This document shows, one piece after another, positions 35,881 through 44,803 of a stretch of 64,000 bases of DNA; position 1 is the stretch's first letter; each line of letters begins with the position of its first letter. The notes under the pieces were generated by a model. The model made no database searches and had not been told where the DNA came from. It saw only the letters and a program-made list of their open reading frames with translations. The stretch comes from Variovorax sp. 679 (GTDB lineage: Bacteria; Pseudomonadota; Gammaproteobacteria; Burkholderiales; Burkholderiaceae_C). A program made the translations under genes and the position numbers. Location of the stretch: contig NZ_RXFS01000006.1 of assembly GCF_003952185.1 (NCBI RefSeq), positions 124,001-188,000 of the forward strand, given 5' to 3'.

Positions 35881-36861
35881 TCAGATGGCGGCGGGCACCG
35901 CTGGCTGCTGCTCCTTGCCGCTCACGTCCTGCGGCGTGAGCGCGCCGGTTGCCGGCGGTGCGAGGCGCGGCGTTGGCCGCTGCGCGCCGGTGTTGCTGGC
36001 GACCATGTTCTCCGTCTTCATGCGGAACAGCTGGGTCAGCGCCGCGCGGTACTGCGCCTCGCCCACCGAGTTGGTGTTGTGGTGCGAGCCGCCCTCGACC
36101 AGCACGAACAGCTTGGGCACGGTCGCCGCGTCATACAGCTTGCGGCCCAGCGTCGGGTTGATGAGGCTGTCGGCCGTGCCGTGCACCACCAGCAGCGGCG
36201 AGCCGATCTGCTTGACCGTGTTGATCGCCTCGAAGCGCTGCGTGATGAACGGCCCGAAAGGCAGCCAGCCCCACTTGAAGCTGCTGACCACGTCGGCGAT
36301 GGAGGTGAAGGTGCTTTCCACGATCACGCCGCTCTCGTCGTTCACGTGTGCCGCCAGGTCGATGCCGATGGCGCCACCCAGCGAGTGGCCGAAGATGTAA
36401 CGGTGCTGCCTGGGGTGGCGCGCGGCCAGCCAGGTCCAGGCGGCGCGGGCGTCCTCGCGGGCCGATTCCTCCGAGGGCAGGCCCTTGGAGCTCTTCCCGA
36501 AGCCGCGGTAGTCGATGGCCAGCACCGAGAAGCCCAGCTCGTGCATGCGCTGGATGCGCGGCGCCGAGCCGGCCACGTTGTAGCGGGCGCCGTGCAGGTA
36601 CAGCATCACGGGCGTGTCGGTGGTCTCGGGCGCGCCGCCCAGCCACAGGCCGTGCAGCCGCGCGGGTTCGCCGGTGATGGAGGACTGGAAATCGATCCAG
36701 ACGTCTTCCATGCCCTGGGCCATGGAGGCGGTGTTGCCCCAGCTGCGGTCGCTGGGCTGGAAGATCCATTCGCGCTGCCGTTCGTCGAGCGTCGAGCAAC
36801 CGGCGGCGAGCAGGGCACACAGCGAGAAGACTGACGCGAGGAGGGTCCAGCGTTTCATCAT
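35881..36861 (-). CDS. Alpha/beta hydrolase lipoprotein
   Basis: 326 residues. Lipobox LLAAGC (Cys22). The nucleophile elbow is GHSLGG (Ser160), with Asp in VVHGTADSLI and His in EGGSHHN completing the triad. LYLHGARYN supplies the oxyanion hole. It resembles BEM46-like serine hydrolases. The Pro/Ala-rich C terminus looks disordered. It is probably periplasmic and membrane-anchored, with unknown substrate. The 201-bp gap between it and mutL (36862-37062) holds only its own promoter and no clear terminator. Confidence 0.83.
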   Translation of the reverse strand: MMKRWTLLASVFSLCALLAAGCSTLDERQREWIFQPSDRSWGNTASMAQGMEDVWIDFQSSITGEPARLHGLWLGGAPETTDTPVMLYLHGARYNVAGSAPRIQRMHELGFSVLAIDYRGFGKSSKGLPSEESAREDARAAWTWLAARHPRQHRYIFGHSLGGAIGIDLAAHVNDESGVIVESTFTSIADVVSSFKWGWLPFGPFITQRFEAINTVKQIGSPLLVVHGTADSLINPTLGRKLYDAATVPKLFVLVEGGSHHNTNSVGEAQYRAALTQLFRMKTENMVASNTGAQRPTPRLAPPATGALTPQDVSGKEQQPAVPAAI

Positions 36862-37062
36862 GGGGTTGAGGGACAGCGAAGTCGGCCGGAAAGTTCACCT
36901 GCTTTCACCTCGATGCGCCGACACAGCACCCAGGTAACCCCCTGAAACAACGCTCGCTGGCGTTTTGACAAGCCTATGCAACGGGCGTGCCCGCAGTTCC
37001 GATGACTGCGGAAAACCCTAGAAAAAAGGCTTAAGAATGGCCTGGAACGGCCCCCGCCGGCC

Positions 37063-38961
37063 TTATCGGCCGCGCATGAACAGCGAATCGAGCTCGCGCA
37101 CCGAAAGCTGGCGCCAGGTCGGCCGGCCATGGTTGCACTGGTCGGAGCGCTCGGTTGCCTCCATCTGGCGTAACAGTGCGTTCATCTCGTCGATGGTGAG
37201 CTTGCGGTTGGCCCGCACCGCCCCGTGACAGGCCATGGTGGACAGCAGCTCGTTCTGGGCGCGCTGCACGACGGTGCTCGCGTCGTGCTGGCCCAGCTCG
37301 GCCAGCACGCTGCGCGCCAGCTCCACCGGGTCGCCGTCCGCCAGCGTTCCGGGCACGGCGCGCACCGCGAGCGTGCGCGCCGAGAAGGGCGTGATTTCCA
37401 GCCCCAGCGTCGGCAGCACCTCGGCGCAGGCCTCGGCCGTGGCCACTTCCTGCGGCGTGGCCGCGAAAGTGGCCGGAATCAGCAGCGGCTGGCTGGTGAT
37501 GGCCGCGCCGTCGAGCTGCGTCTTGAGCCGCTCGTAGACGATGCGCTCGTGCGCCGCGTGCATGTCGACGATCACCAGGCCCTGGCTGTTCTCGGCCAGG
37601 ATGTAGATGCCCTGCAGCTGTGCCAGCGCACGGCCCAGCGGCCAGGCCTCTTCATTGGTGGCGAGCGGCGCTCCGGTGCCCGTGGCTGTCGGCAGCCCGA
37701 CGGGAGCCTGGAAGGTCGCCGGCGCGGCGCTGGCCGGAGGCCAGAGAGGCGAGGCGGCGGGCTCCGCCGCATGCCGCGGCAACTGCGGCTCGTCGCGCCG
37801 GGGCCACATCGCCTCGAAATCGCCGGTACCGCGCTCGCGTGCTGTGAAATCGATAGCAGGCTGCGCCCAGCTGGCGTTCGATGGCAGGGGGGCTTGCTTG
37901 AAGAACGGTTGCGGCGCACCGGCCGGCGCGACCGCGTCGCCGGAGCGCGGGGCGGCCAGTGCGTCTTCCACGGCGTGGCGCACCGCCTGGTGCACCTCGC
38001 GCCCGTCGCGAAAGCGCACCTCGATCTTGGTCGGGTGCACGTTCACGTCGACCCGCGCCGGGTCGATCTCGAGGTACAGCGCATAGATCGGCTGGCGCTG
38101 GCCATGCAGCACGTCTTCGTAGGCGCTGCGCACCGCGTGCGACAGCACCTTGTCGCGCACGAAGCGGCCGTTGACGTAGAAGAACTGCTGGTCGCCGCGC
38201 GAGCGTGCCGCGTCGGGAATGCCGGCGCGGCCGACCACGCGGACCGCGCCGCCGTCACGCTCGACGGCCACGCTCTGCGCCACGAACTCGTCACTCAGCG
38301 CATCGGCCAGCCGCTGCTCGCGCGTGGTGGCGGCGCGCCACTGCTCGACCAGCTTGCCGTCGTGCCAGACCGAGAAGCCCACTTCGGGCCGAGCCAGCGC
38401 ATGGCGGCGAACCGCCTCGATGCAATGGGCCAGCTCGGTGGCGTCGGTCTTCAGGAATTTGCGTCGCGCGGGCGTGGCGAAGAACAGTTCGCGCACTTCC
38501 ACCGTGGTGCCGGTGGAGCGGGCCACGGGCCGCAGCTCGCCGGTGCGCCCGTCGAGCGCGAAGGCGGAGTCCGAACCGGCGAAGCGCGAAAGAATGCTGA
38601 GTTCGGCAATCGAATTGATGGCGGCCAGCGCCTCGCCGCGAAAGCCCATCGTGCCGACCGTCTCGAGGTCGACGAGGCTGGCGATCTTGCTGGTCGCGTG
38701 GCGGCGCAGTGCCACCGTGAGTTCCTCGCGCGGAATGCCCAGGCCGTCGTCTTCCACCGAGATCAGCCGCACACCGCCCGAAGCCAGCCGCAGCGTGATC
38801 TGGCTGGCGCCCGCGTCGAGCGCGTTGTCCAGCAGTTCGCGCACCACCGACGCCGGGCGCTCGACGACTTCACCGGCGGCGATCTGGCTGATCAGTTCGT
38901 CGGGGAGTTCGCGGATCGGGCGGCGTTCGGAGGGGGAGATGGAAGTGGGGAGGGCGCTCAC
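37063..38961 (-). CDS. mutL: DNA mismatch repair protein MutL, endonuclease type
   Basis: 632 residues. The GHKL ATPase motifs are clear: ELLDNALDAGA, VEDDGLGI and GFRGEALAAI. A proline-rich linker (about 340-430) leads to the C-terminal dimerisation domain. That domain carries DMHAAHERIVYE, matching the DQHA(X)2E(X)4E metal-binding endonuclease motif, so this MutL can probably nick DNA itself, unlike the E. coli protein. The window contains no mutS or mutH. Confidence 0.95.
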   Translation of the reverse strand: MSALPTSISPSERRPIRELPDELISQIAAGEVVERPASVVRELLDNALDAGASQITLRLASGGVRLISVEDDGLGIPREELTVALRRHATSKIASLVDLETVGTMGFRGEALAAINSIAELSILSRFAGSDSAFALDGRTGELRPVARSTGTTVEVRELFFATPARRKFLKTDATELAHCIEAVRRHALARPEVGFSVWHDGKLVEQWRAATTREQRLADALSDEFVAQSVAVERDGGAVRVVGRAGIPDAARSRGDQQFFYVNGRFVRDKVLSHAVRSAYEDVLHGQRQPIYALYLEIDPARVDVNVHPTKIEVRFRDGREVHQAVRHAVEDALAAPRSGDAVAPAGAPQPFFKQAPLPSNASWAQPAIDFTARERGTGDFEAMWPRRDEPQLPRHAAEPAASPLWPPASAAPATFQAPVGLPTATGTGAPLATNEEAWPLGRALAQLQGIYILAENSQGLVIVDMHAAHERIVYERLKTQLDGAAITSQPLLIPATFAATPQEVATAEACAEVLPTLGLEITPFSARTLAVRAVPGTLADGDPVELARSVLAELGQHDASTVVQRAQNELLSTMACHGAVRANRKLTIDEMNALLRQMEATERSDQCNHGRPTWRQLSVRELDSLFMRGR

Positions 38962-38995
38962 CGGGGCATTCTAAAAGGGGGTGGAATCCGGTCGT

Positions 38996-39859
38996 TCAGA
39001 GGGGCTTGACGAGGTATTGGCCAAGGAAGGCACCCACGCGGTCTTCGTAGGCACTGCGCCCGAAGTTGTGGAGATCGACGTGCGCGGCGCCTTCGACGAT
39101 CCACAACTGCCGGGGTTGCCCGGCGGCGTCGAAGATCTGCCGTGTTTCCGCCTCCGTGGTGTGCCAGTCCTTCGAGCCCGAAACGATGAAGACGGGCGCA
39201 TGCAGGGCGCCGATCCGAGCCACGGGCCGTAGCTGCGCGGTGTCGATGCCGGTGCGCACCGGCAGCTGCCAGAGCAGCAATGGCGCCAGTGATGCGCCTG
39301 CGGGCCCGAGGTAGCGTTTCAGCCGGTTTGCCACCGCATCGTCGATGGTCGGATACATCGATTCGAGCACCACGGCGCGCACGTTCGGATCCTCGCCTGC
39401 AAGCACCGTCGAGGCTGCTCCAAGGGACACGCCAATGACTCCGATGGGCTCTCCAGGCGCTTCGTGCGCCAGGTAGGCCAGGGCCGCCTTGACTCCCTGG
39501 GCCTCGCGTGCGCCGAAGGTGATCCGGTCGCCGCTGCTTTCGCCGTGCGCGGGAAGATCGATCCACAGCACGGAATAGCCGAGGCGTTGGAGGAAACCGG
39601 CGCGCCGCGTCATCTGCCTGCGGTCCGAGCGGACGCCATGGAGCAGGAGGACCGCGCCGGTTCCGGGGCGACCGCGTATCTGCCAGCCCGAAACCTGTGC
39701 TCCGCTCGCGTAGGGGATGCGTACGGCCTCGGCATTCAACTCGGCGGGAGGCAGACCGATCACGGGACGCACCGGCCGGCTGAGCAGTTCGCCCACGCCA
39801 CCGACTGCCAGCACGCCCAGTGCCAGCAGGGCGACGGCGATCAGAGTCCGGCGGCGCAT
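38996..39859 (-). CDS. Alpha/beta fold hydrolase, membrane-anchored or secreted
   Basis: 287 residues with an N-terminal hydrophobic helix (TLIAVALLALGVLAVGGVGE). LLLHGVRSDRR gives the oxyanion region, GVSLGA (Ser145) the nucleophile, SGSKDWHT the Asp and EGAAHVD the His. The same overall type as the lipoprotein hydrolase at 35881 but clearly a different gene. The substrate is unknown. The 34-bp gap to mutL suggests co-transcription. Confidence 0.82.
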   Translation of the reverse strand: MRRRTLIAVALLALGVLAVGGVGELLSRPVRPVIGLPPAELNAEAVRIPYASGAQVSGWQIRGRPGTGAVLLLHGVRSDRRQMTRRAGFLQRLGYSVLWIDLPAHGESSGDRITFGAREAQGVKAALAYLAHEAPGEPIGVIGVSLGAASTVLAGEDPNVRAVVLESMYPTIDDAVANRLKRYLGPAGASLAPLLLWQLPVRTGIDTAQLRPVARIGALHAPVFIVSGSKDWHTTEAETRQIFDAAGQPRQLWIVEGAAHVDLHNFGRSAYEDRVGAFLGQYLVKPL

Positions 39860-39871
39860 CGAGGGGCGTAT

Positions 39872-41089
39872 CTATCGCGTCATCAGGGTGTTCGACGGCA
39901 GCGTCTCATCCAGCAGCTTGCGCGAGGTCTCTACGCCCGCCACCGGCAGCAGCTTCGCATCCAGCAACCCCACCTGCACCAGCACGCTGGCCTGGTCCCA
40001 GTAGATGTGCTCGTGATACAGCTTGTCGCCGCGGAACTTGATGACGGCCAGCAGCGGAATCTCCACGCGCTTGCCCGTGGGCGCCACGCCCGGCAGCATC
40101 CACGGGATCTCGGTGGTGTGGGTGAAGCAGAACAGCATCTCGTCGACTACCTGCGTGGCACCGACCGTGCGCGAGATCGGCACCAGCGAGGTGTCGGGCG
40201 GGTTGCTGTTGACGAAGTGGTTCGTATAGAACGCGTGCAGCGCCTTGTAGCCCACGCCGCCGGTCATGGTCGGGATGTGGTTCACGTAGGGCTCGGCCAC
40301 CATGGTGGACATGGTGTCGTCGACGTTGCGGGTGCCGAATTCGTACTCGCAGTGCTTGTCCCAAAGGGCCGGCAGGTCGTAGTGCGGGCCGATGGCGCCT
40401 TTCAGCGTGGCGATGCTGCGCTCGTGGGCCATCAGGGCCGAGGGCTTGTGGAAATGCTCGCCGCCGAGGCGGGCGAAGGCGTGGTCCATGCCGGGGTAGA
40501 CGTGGAGCGACACGCCGGCGCGGCCCTTGAGCGTGGAGACGATGCGCTCGCGGGCCTCGGGCGGGCAGAACTTGTCGAGCTCGGCGATGTGCAGCGTGAG
40601 GGGGCGCTTGATGTTGTCGGCTTCGTCGAGCGCGGCATCGATGCCCACGCCGTAGTAGCCGACGGCGACGTCCGCGTCAGTGCGGCAGGCCGCGAGGTAG
40701 GCCAGCTTGCCGCCGAGGCAGAACCCGAGCACGCCGACCCTCTTGCCGGGCACTTCGGCACGGCCACGCAGCGTGTCGATGGCGGTCTGCATGTCGTCCA
40801 TGCCTTTGGCCTCGTCGAAGTCGCCGTAAAGCGCGAAGGCACGTTGCCAGTCGGCTTCGCCGTAGCCGAGTTCCACGTCCGGCTCCTGCCGCCAGAACAG
40901 GTCGGGCACGAGCACCACGTAGCCTTCCTCGGCGTAGTAGTCGGCCACCTCGCGCATCGTGTGGTTGATGCCGAAGATCTCCTGCGCGATCACGAGGCCC
41001 GGGCCGGTGCCGGCCTCGGGCAGCGCGAGGTAGCCGCGAAAACTGCCGCTGCCGTCGGTGGCTTGCATCTGGATGTACTGGCCTGTCAT
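39872..41089 (-). CDS. Dienelactone hydrolase fused to an NTF2/SnoaL-like domain
   Basis: 405 residues. Residues 1 to about 225 are dienelactone hydrolase: Glu in AQEIFGIN, nucleophile Cys124 in GFCLGG, and His in YPGMDHAFAR. Residues about 245-395 form an alpha+beta-barrel NTF2/SnoaL-like domain (VNHIPTMTGGVGYKALHAFY, HEHIYWDQASVLVQVGLL). The fusion is unusual in length, since stand-alone DLH enzymes are about 230 residues. It may hydrolyse lactones from aromatic degradation, but no ring-cleavage genes are near. Confidence 0.87.
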   Translation of the reverse strand: MTGQYIQMQATDGSGSFRGYLALPEAGTGPGLVIAQEIFGINHTMREVADYYAEEGYVVLVPDLFWRQEPDVELGYGEADWQRAFALYGDFDEAKGMDDMQTAIDTLRGRAEVPGKRVGVLGFCLGGKLAYLAACRTDADVAVGYYGVGIDAALDEADNIKRPLTLHIAELDKFCPPEARERIVSTLKGRAGVSLHVYPGMDHAFARLGGEHFHKPSALMAHERSIATLKGAIGPHYDLPALWDKHCEYEFGTRNVDDTMSTMVAEPYVNHIPTMTGGVGYKALHAFYTNHFVNSNPPDTSLVPISRTVGATQVVDEMLFCFTHTTEIPWMLPGVAPTGKRVEIPLLAVIKFRGDKLYHEHIYWDQASVLVQVGLLDAKLLPVAGVETSRKLLDETLPSNTLMTR

Positions 41090-41115
41090 CGTGTGTGTCT
41101 CCTGTAGCGTGGTTG

Positions 41116-41613
41116 TCAGGGCTGTCGCAGCTGCTTGAACATGACGTAGGCATCGACGTAGCCGTGCTTCGGGTGCCTGAATGCGCCGGGCAGCGTGCCG
41201 ACGATGGCGAAGCCCAGCTTGCGCCACAGGTGCACGGCGCCTTCGTTGGTGGACACCACGAAGTTGAACTGCATCGCGCTGAAGCCCATGCGCAGGGCCT
41301 CCTGCTGCGAGTGTTCGCAAAGCGCCGACGCCACGCCCAGGCCGCGTGCGGCATCGGACACGACGTAGCCGCAATTGCTTACGTGCGAGCCCTGGCCAGG
41401 CTGGTTGGGCCGGATGGCGTAGGTGCCGAGCACCGTGCCCTCGTCGTTGCACGCGACGAAAGTTGCCGTGGGCACCTGGGTCCACGAGTGGCGTGCCTGC
41501 TCCTCGGTTACGTCGGGTGGATAGGTGTAGGTGTCGGCGCGTCGGAAGGTGGGTTCCAGAACGGACCAGATGGCAGGCCAGTCCGCATCGGTGGCGGCGC
41601 GTATGTGCAGCAT
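41116..41613 (-). CDS. GNAT family N-acetyltransferase
   Basis: 165 residues beginning MLHIRAATDADWPAIW. The acetyl-CoA-binding motif A is present in the form VVSDAARGLGVASALCEHSQ. NFVVSTNEGAVHLWRKLGF is the motif B segment. The substrate is not predictable. It lies 26 bp upstream of the DLH fusion gene on the same strand and diverges from dedA with 47 bp between starts. Confidence 0.87.
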   Translation of the reverse strand: MLHIRAATDADWPAIWSVLEPTFRRADTYTYPPDVTEEQARHSWTQVPTATFVACNDEGTVLGTYAIRPNQPGQGSHVSNCGYVVSDAARGLGVASALCEHSQQEALRMGFSAMQFNFVVSTNEGAVHLWRKLGFAIVGTLPGAFRHPKHGYVDAYVMFKQLRQP

Positions 41614-41660
41614 GGGGTGATTCAGGGTGCGTTCGGTTTCAGCAAGGATAATCCGCGCCC

Positions 41661-42329
41661 ATGGAAATCATCAGCTTTCTCGTCGACTTCATCCTCCACG
41701 TCGACAAGCATCTCGAGCAGTTCGTCATTGCCTACGGCCCGTGGGTCTATGCGTTGCTCTTCCTCATCGTCTTCGTCGAGACCGGTGCGGTGGTGATGCC
41801 GTTCCTGCCGGGAGACTCGCTGCTCTTCATCGTCGGCGCGCTGTGCGGCGCGGGGCTCATGAGCTATCCGCTGGCCTGCGGAATACTGATTGCCGCCGCG
41901 ATCCTTGGCGACCAGTGCAACTACTCGATCGGCCGCTACTTCGGGCCGAAGGTTTTCCAGTGGGAGAACTCGCGCTTCTTCAACCGCAAGGCCTTCGACC
42001 AGGCGCATTCCTTCTACGAGCGCTATGGCGGCATCACGATCATCCTGGCGCGCTTCATGCCCTTCATTCGCACTTTCGCCCCGTTCGTGGCTGGTGTGGC
42101 CGAGATGAACCGCGCGAAGTTCACCATGTTCAACGTGGTCGGCGCGCTGATCTGGGTGCTGGGCATTGCGACGGCGGGCTACTTCTTCGGCAACCTGCCG
42201 TTCGTGCGCCAGCATCTGGACAAGATCATCTGGGCGCTGATCTTCGTGCCGGGGCTGCTGGCGATCTACGGTGCTTGGCGCGCCTCGAAGGCCGAGAAGG
42301 CGCGCGAGGCGCAGGCTTCGCAGGCCTGA
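41661..42329 (+). CDS. DedA family membrane protein
   Basis: 222 residues. The DedA/SNARE-associated core is visible: VVMPFLPGDSLLFIVGAL, GDQCNYSIGRYFG, FYERYGGITIILARFMPFIRTFAPFVAG. About five membrane segments. The re-entrant helices contain the conserved R..PF.R that is tied to proton-driven lipid (undecaprenyl phosphate or phospholipid) flipping in the family. It is followed by its own terminator. Confidence 0.9.
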   Translation: MEIISFLVDFILHVDKHLEQFVIAYGPWVYALLFLIVFVETGAVVMPFLPGDSLLFIVGALCGAGLMSYPLACGILIAAAILGDQCNYSIGRYFGPKVFQWENSRFFNRKAFDQAHSFYERYGGITIILARFMPFIRTFAPFVAGVAEMNRAKFTMFNVVGALIWVLGIATAGYFFGNLPFVRQHLDKIIWALIFVPGLLAIYGAWRASKAEKAREAQASQA

Positions 42330-42352
42330 AACTGCTTCTTCCGATCAACCAT

Positions 42353-42382
42353 GAAAAAAGCGCGCCACCGGCGCGCTTTTTC
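42353..42382 (+). terminator. Bidirectional rho-independent terminator after dedA
   Basis: The perfect stem GCGCGCC-ACC-GGCGCGC (42360-42376) is flanked by AAAAAA and TTTTT. It serves dedA and the convergent glycine-zipper gene. Confidence 0.9.
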
Positions 42383-42406
42383 GTTCAGGCCCGTTCAGGC
42401 CGCATC

Positions 42407-42694
42407 TCAGTAGTTCGGTCCGTTGCCCGGGTAGTAGCCGCTGCCACGCGGATAGCGCTGCTGGTTGTAGTAGTTGCGTTCGTCGGCATTGCGGCCGATC
42501 TGATTGCCGATGATGCCGCCGATGGCTGCGCCACCCAGCGTGCTTCCGGTGTTGCCGCCGATGGCATTGCCCACCAGTGCGCCGCCCACGGCACCCACGC
42601 CGGTGCCAAGGTTCTGGTTGGGGCCGCTCGCGCAGCCCGCGATCGTCATGACCGAGGTGGCTGCTGCGGCAGCGATCCAGAGACGTGTGTTCAT
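42407..42694 (-). CDS. Glycine-zipper 2TM domain lipoprotein
   Basis: 95 residues. Lipobox TIAGC (Cys21). The mature part is a glycine zipper of two helical stretches (LGTGVGAVGGALVGNAIGG and LGGAAIGGIIGNQIG), followed by a Tyr/Asn/Pro-rich tail. This is the OsmB/SlyB-like outer-membrane lipoprotein class, often stress induced. AGGTGG precedes the ATG at 42694 by 7 bases. Confidence 0.85.
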   Translation of the reverse strand: MNTRLWIAAAAATSVMTIAGCASGPNQNLGTGVGAVGGALVGNAIGGNTGSTLGGAAIGGIIGNQIGRNADERNYYNQQRYPRGSGYYPGNGPNY

Positions 42695-42814
42695 GATGTC
42701 CACCTTTCGAGGAGTGATGGGTCAATCATGTCCAGAAGGCCCCCGCGCGCTGTGTAGGAACCTGCCGCGCCTGCCTGTGCGCTCTCTTGGGTCGCGCGGC
42801 GTGGGACAGCAGTG

Positions 42815-42845
42815 CACGCTTTGGCTTTACAAAAGCCAAAGCGTG
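42815..42845 (-). terminator. Perfect 14-bp hairpin directly after amiC
   Basis: The arms CACGCTTTGGCTTT and AAAGCCAAAGCGTG pair perfectly around a 3-nt loop, starting 3 bases after the amiC stop. No long T-run follows, so termination may be partial; the stem could also protect the mRNA 3-prime end. Confidence 0.65.
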
Positions 42846-42848
42846 AAA

Positions 42849-44300
42849 TCACAGCTGCCGGCTGCGCGCGAGCGGCGGGTTCTGCGCGAAGTAGCGCTGG
42901 ATGCCGCGCATCAGCGCATCGGCCAGGTTCTCCTGGTAGTCGACGCGGCGCAGGTTGGCTTCTTCTTCCGGGTTGCTGATGAAGGCGGTTTCCACCAGCA
43001 CGCTGGGAATGTCGGGTGCCTTCAGCACCGCGAAGCCGGCCTGCTCGACCGAGCCCTTGTGCAGCCGTGCGCCGATGCCCTTGATCTCGCCGAGCATCGC
43101 GCCGCCGAGTTTCAGGCTGTCGTTGATCTGTGCGGTGGTGCTCATGTCGAGCAGCGCGCGCTGCACCTGTGCTTCATGGGTGCCCACGTTCACGCCGCCA
43201 ACGCGGTCGGCGTCGTTTTCCTTGTTGGCCAGCCAGCGCGCCGCGCTGCTCGAGGCGCCGCTCTGGCTCAGCGCGAACACGCTGGCGCCGCGCGCGGCGG
43301 GCGTGGTGAAGGCGTCGGCATGGATGCTCACGAACAGGTCGGCCTGCACGCGCCGCGCCTTCTGCACGCGCACGCCCAGCGGCACGAAGAAGTCGGCGTC
43401 GCGCGTGAGAAAGGCGCGCATCGGGCTGCCGTTCACGCTGCTCGCGTTGATGCGCTGGCGCAGGCGGTGCGCGACCTGCAGCACGATGTCCTTCTCGCGC
43501 GTACCGTTGGGGCCGATGGCGCCGGGGTCTTCGCCGCCGTGGCCAGGGTCGAGCGCCACGATGATGATGCGGTCGGTGCGGTTGGCCGTGGCGGCAACCG
43601 GTGGGGGCGGCGGAGCGGGCGGTGTAGCGGGCCTGACGGGCGCGGTGGCCACCACGGGAGGCGGCGGCAGCGAAGGCCTGTCGCCGCCGGTCATTGCGGC
43701 GGGCGGCGGCGATTGCGGGCCGGGGCGCATCGACTGCTGCGCCATCAGGTCGCCGAGCGGATCGGCGGCCGGCGCAGTCGCCACCGCCGGTGGCGCACCC
43801 GTGGAGCCGCCGCCCGTGGAGCGGGGCGCATCGCGCAGGCGTTCGGCGATCAGCGCTTCCATCGGGTCGACTGCCTGCTCGGGATACAGGTCGAGCACCA
43901 GCCTGTGCTTGTACGCGGCGACGGGCGCGAGCGAGAACACCTGCGGCACCACGGCCTGCTTCAGGTCGAACACGATGCGCACCACCTTCGGCGCGTTCTG
44001 CCCGACGCGCAGGCCGTTGATGTACGGGTCGCCCGGCTTGATCTTGCCGACCAGCTCGCGTAGCTCGGGGTTGAGATCGATGCCCTCGATGTCGACGGCG
44101 AGCCGCGGCGGGCTGCCCACCACGAGCTGTTGCGAATTGAGCCGTGCGTCGGACTCGATGGTCACGCGCGTGTAGTCGGCGGCAGGCCATACGCGCACTG
44201 CGAGGATGGTGGCTCCGCGCGCGATCTGGTGCACGCCGAGCATCAGCGCGATGCTGCCGCCCTGCAGCAGCACGCGCCGTTTCAGGCCGGCCGCCTTCAT
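42849..44300 (-). CDS. amiC: N-acetylmuramoyl-L-alanine amidase AmiC
   Basis: 483 residues. The N-terminal KRRVLLQGG resembles a Tat-type signal. An AMIN domain (about 30-140) targets septal peptidoglycan. A Pro/Ala-rich linker (165-245) leads to the Amidase_3 domain. Zn ligands and catalytic Glu are visible in DPGHGGEDPG, GTREKD, SIHADAF and VETAFISNPEEE. It splits daughter cells by cleaving peptide from glycan. The start overlaps the tsaE stop (ATGA). Confidence 0.93.
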   Translation of the reverse strand: MKAAGLKRRVLLQGGSIALMLGVHQIARGATILAVRVWPAADYTRVTIESDARLNSQQLVVGSPPRLAVDIEGIDLNPELRELVGKIKPGDPYINGLRVGQNAPKVVRIVFDLKQAVVPQVFSLAPVAAYKHRLVLDLYPEQAVDPMEALIAERLRDAPRSTGGGSTGAPPAVATAPAADPLGDLMAQQSMRPGPQSPPPAAMTGGDRPSLPPPPVVATAPVRPATPPAPPPPPVAATANRTDRIIIVALDPGHGGEDPGAIGPNGTREKDIVLQVAHRLRQRINASSVNGSPMRAFLTRDADFFVPLGVRVQKARRVQADLFVSIHADAFTTPAARGASVFALSQSGASSSAARWLANKENDADRVGGVNVGTHEAQVQRALLDMSTTAQINDSLKLGGAMLGEIKGIGARLHKGSVEQAGFAVLKAPDIPSVLVETAFISNPEEEANLRRVDYQENLADALMRGIQRYFAQNPPLARSRQL

Positions 44301-44803
44301 GCGGCGATGCGCGCCAGCAGATCGCTGCCGCGAGGGGTGTTCGCGAGGAGGGTCACGCTGCGAGTGTCGTCAGTCATTGCTTCTATTTTAATAGCGAGGT
44401 CGGCAATTGGTGTGCGGCCCGCGGCGTTCTCCGGCCACTCGGCCAGCTTGAGGCCCGGCCCGGCGAAGATGTCGCGGAAGCCGGCGTCGTCCCATTCGCG
44501 CGGGTCGGCGAAGCGATAGAAGTCGAAATGGAAGATCTGCAGCCCGTCGGGCGCCTCGTGAGGTTCGACCACCGCGTAGGTGGGGCTCTTGATGCGCCCG
44601 GTGATGCCCAGGGCACGCAGCAGATGGCGTACGAAAGTGGTCTTGCCGGCACCGAGGTCGCCGTGAAGCGCGATGAAGGCGTCGCGCAATGCGGGCGAGG
44701 ATGCGAGGGCCACCGCGAAAGCGTCGGTGTCGTCCTCGCTGCGCCAGCGCAGGGTGCGGGCGTTCTGGGTCGTTTCTACAATCGGCAAGTGATCGTCAGC
44801 CAT
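44297..44803 (-). CDS. tsaE: tRNA threonylcarbamoyladenosine biosynthesis ATPase TsaE
   Basis: 168 residues. Walker A is GDLGAGKT (48-55). SPTYAVVEPHE and FHFDFYRFADPREWDDAGF are family motifs. It works with TsaB and TsaD in making t6A37 of tRNAs. The ATG at 44803 is preferred to an in-frame start at 44854. Its 5-prime end overlaps the divergent queG start by 15 bases. Confidence 0.92.
   Translation of the reverse strand: MADDHLPIVETTQNARTLRWRSEDDTDAFAVALASSPALRDAFIALHGDLGAGKTTFVRHLLRALGITGRIKSPTYAVVEPHEAPDGLQIFHFDFYRFADPREWDDAGFRDIFAGPGLKLAEWPENAAGRTPIADLAIKIEAMTDDTRSVTLLANTPRGSDLLARIAA

Noticed and set aside
37021..37045. Terminator after mutL
   Set aside because: Only a 4-bp AGGC/GCCT stem precedes the T-run on the minus strand, which is too weak to call.
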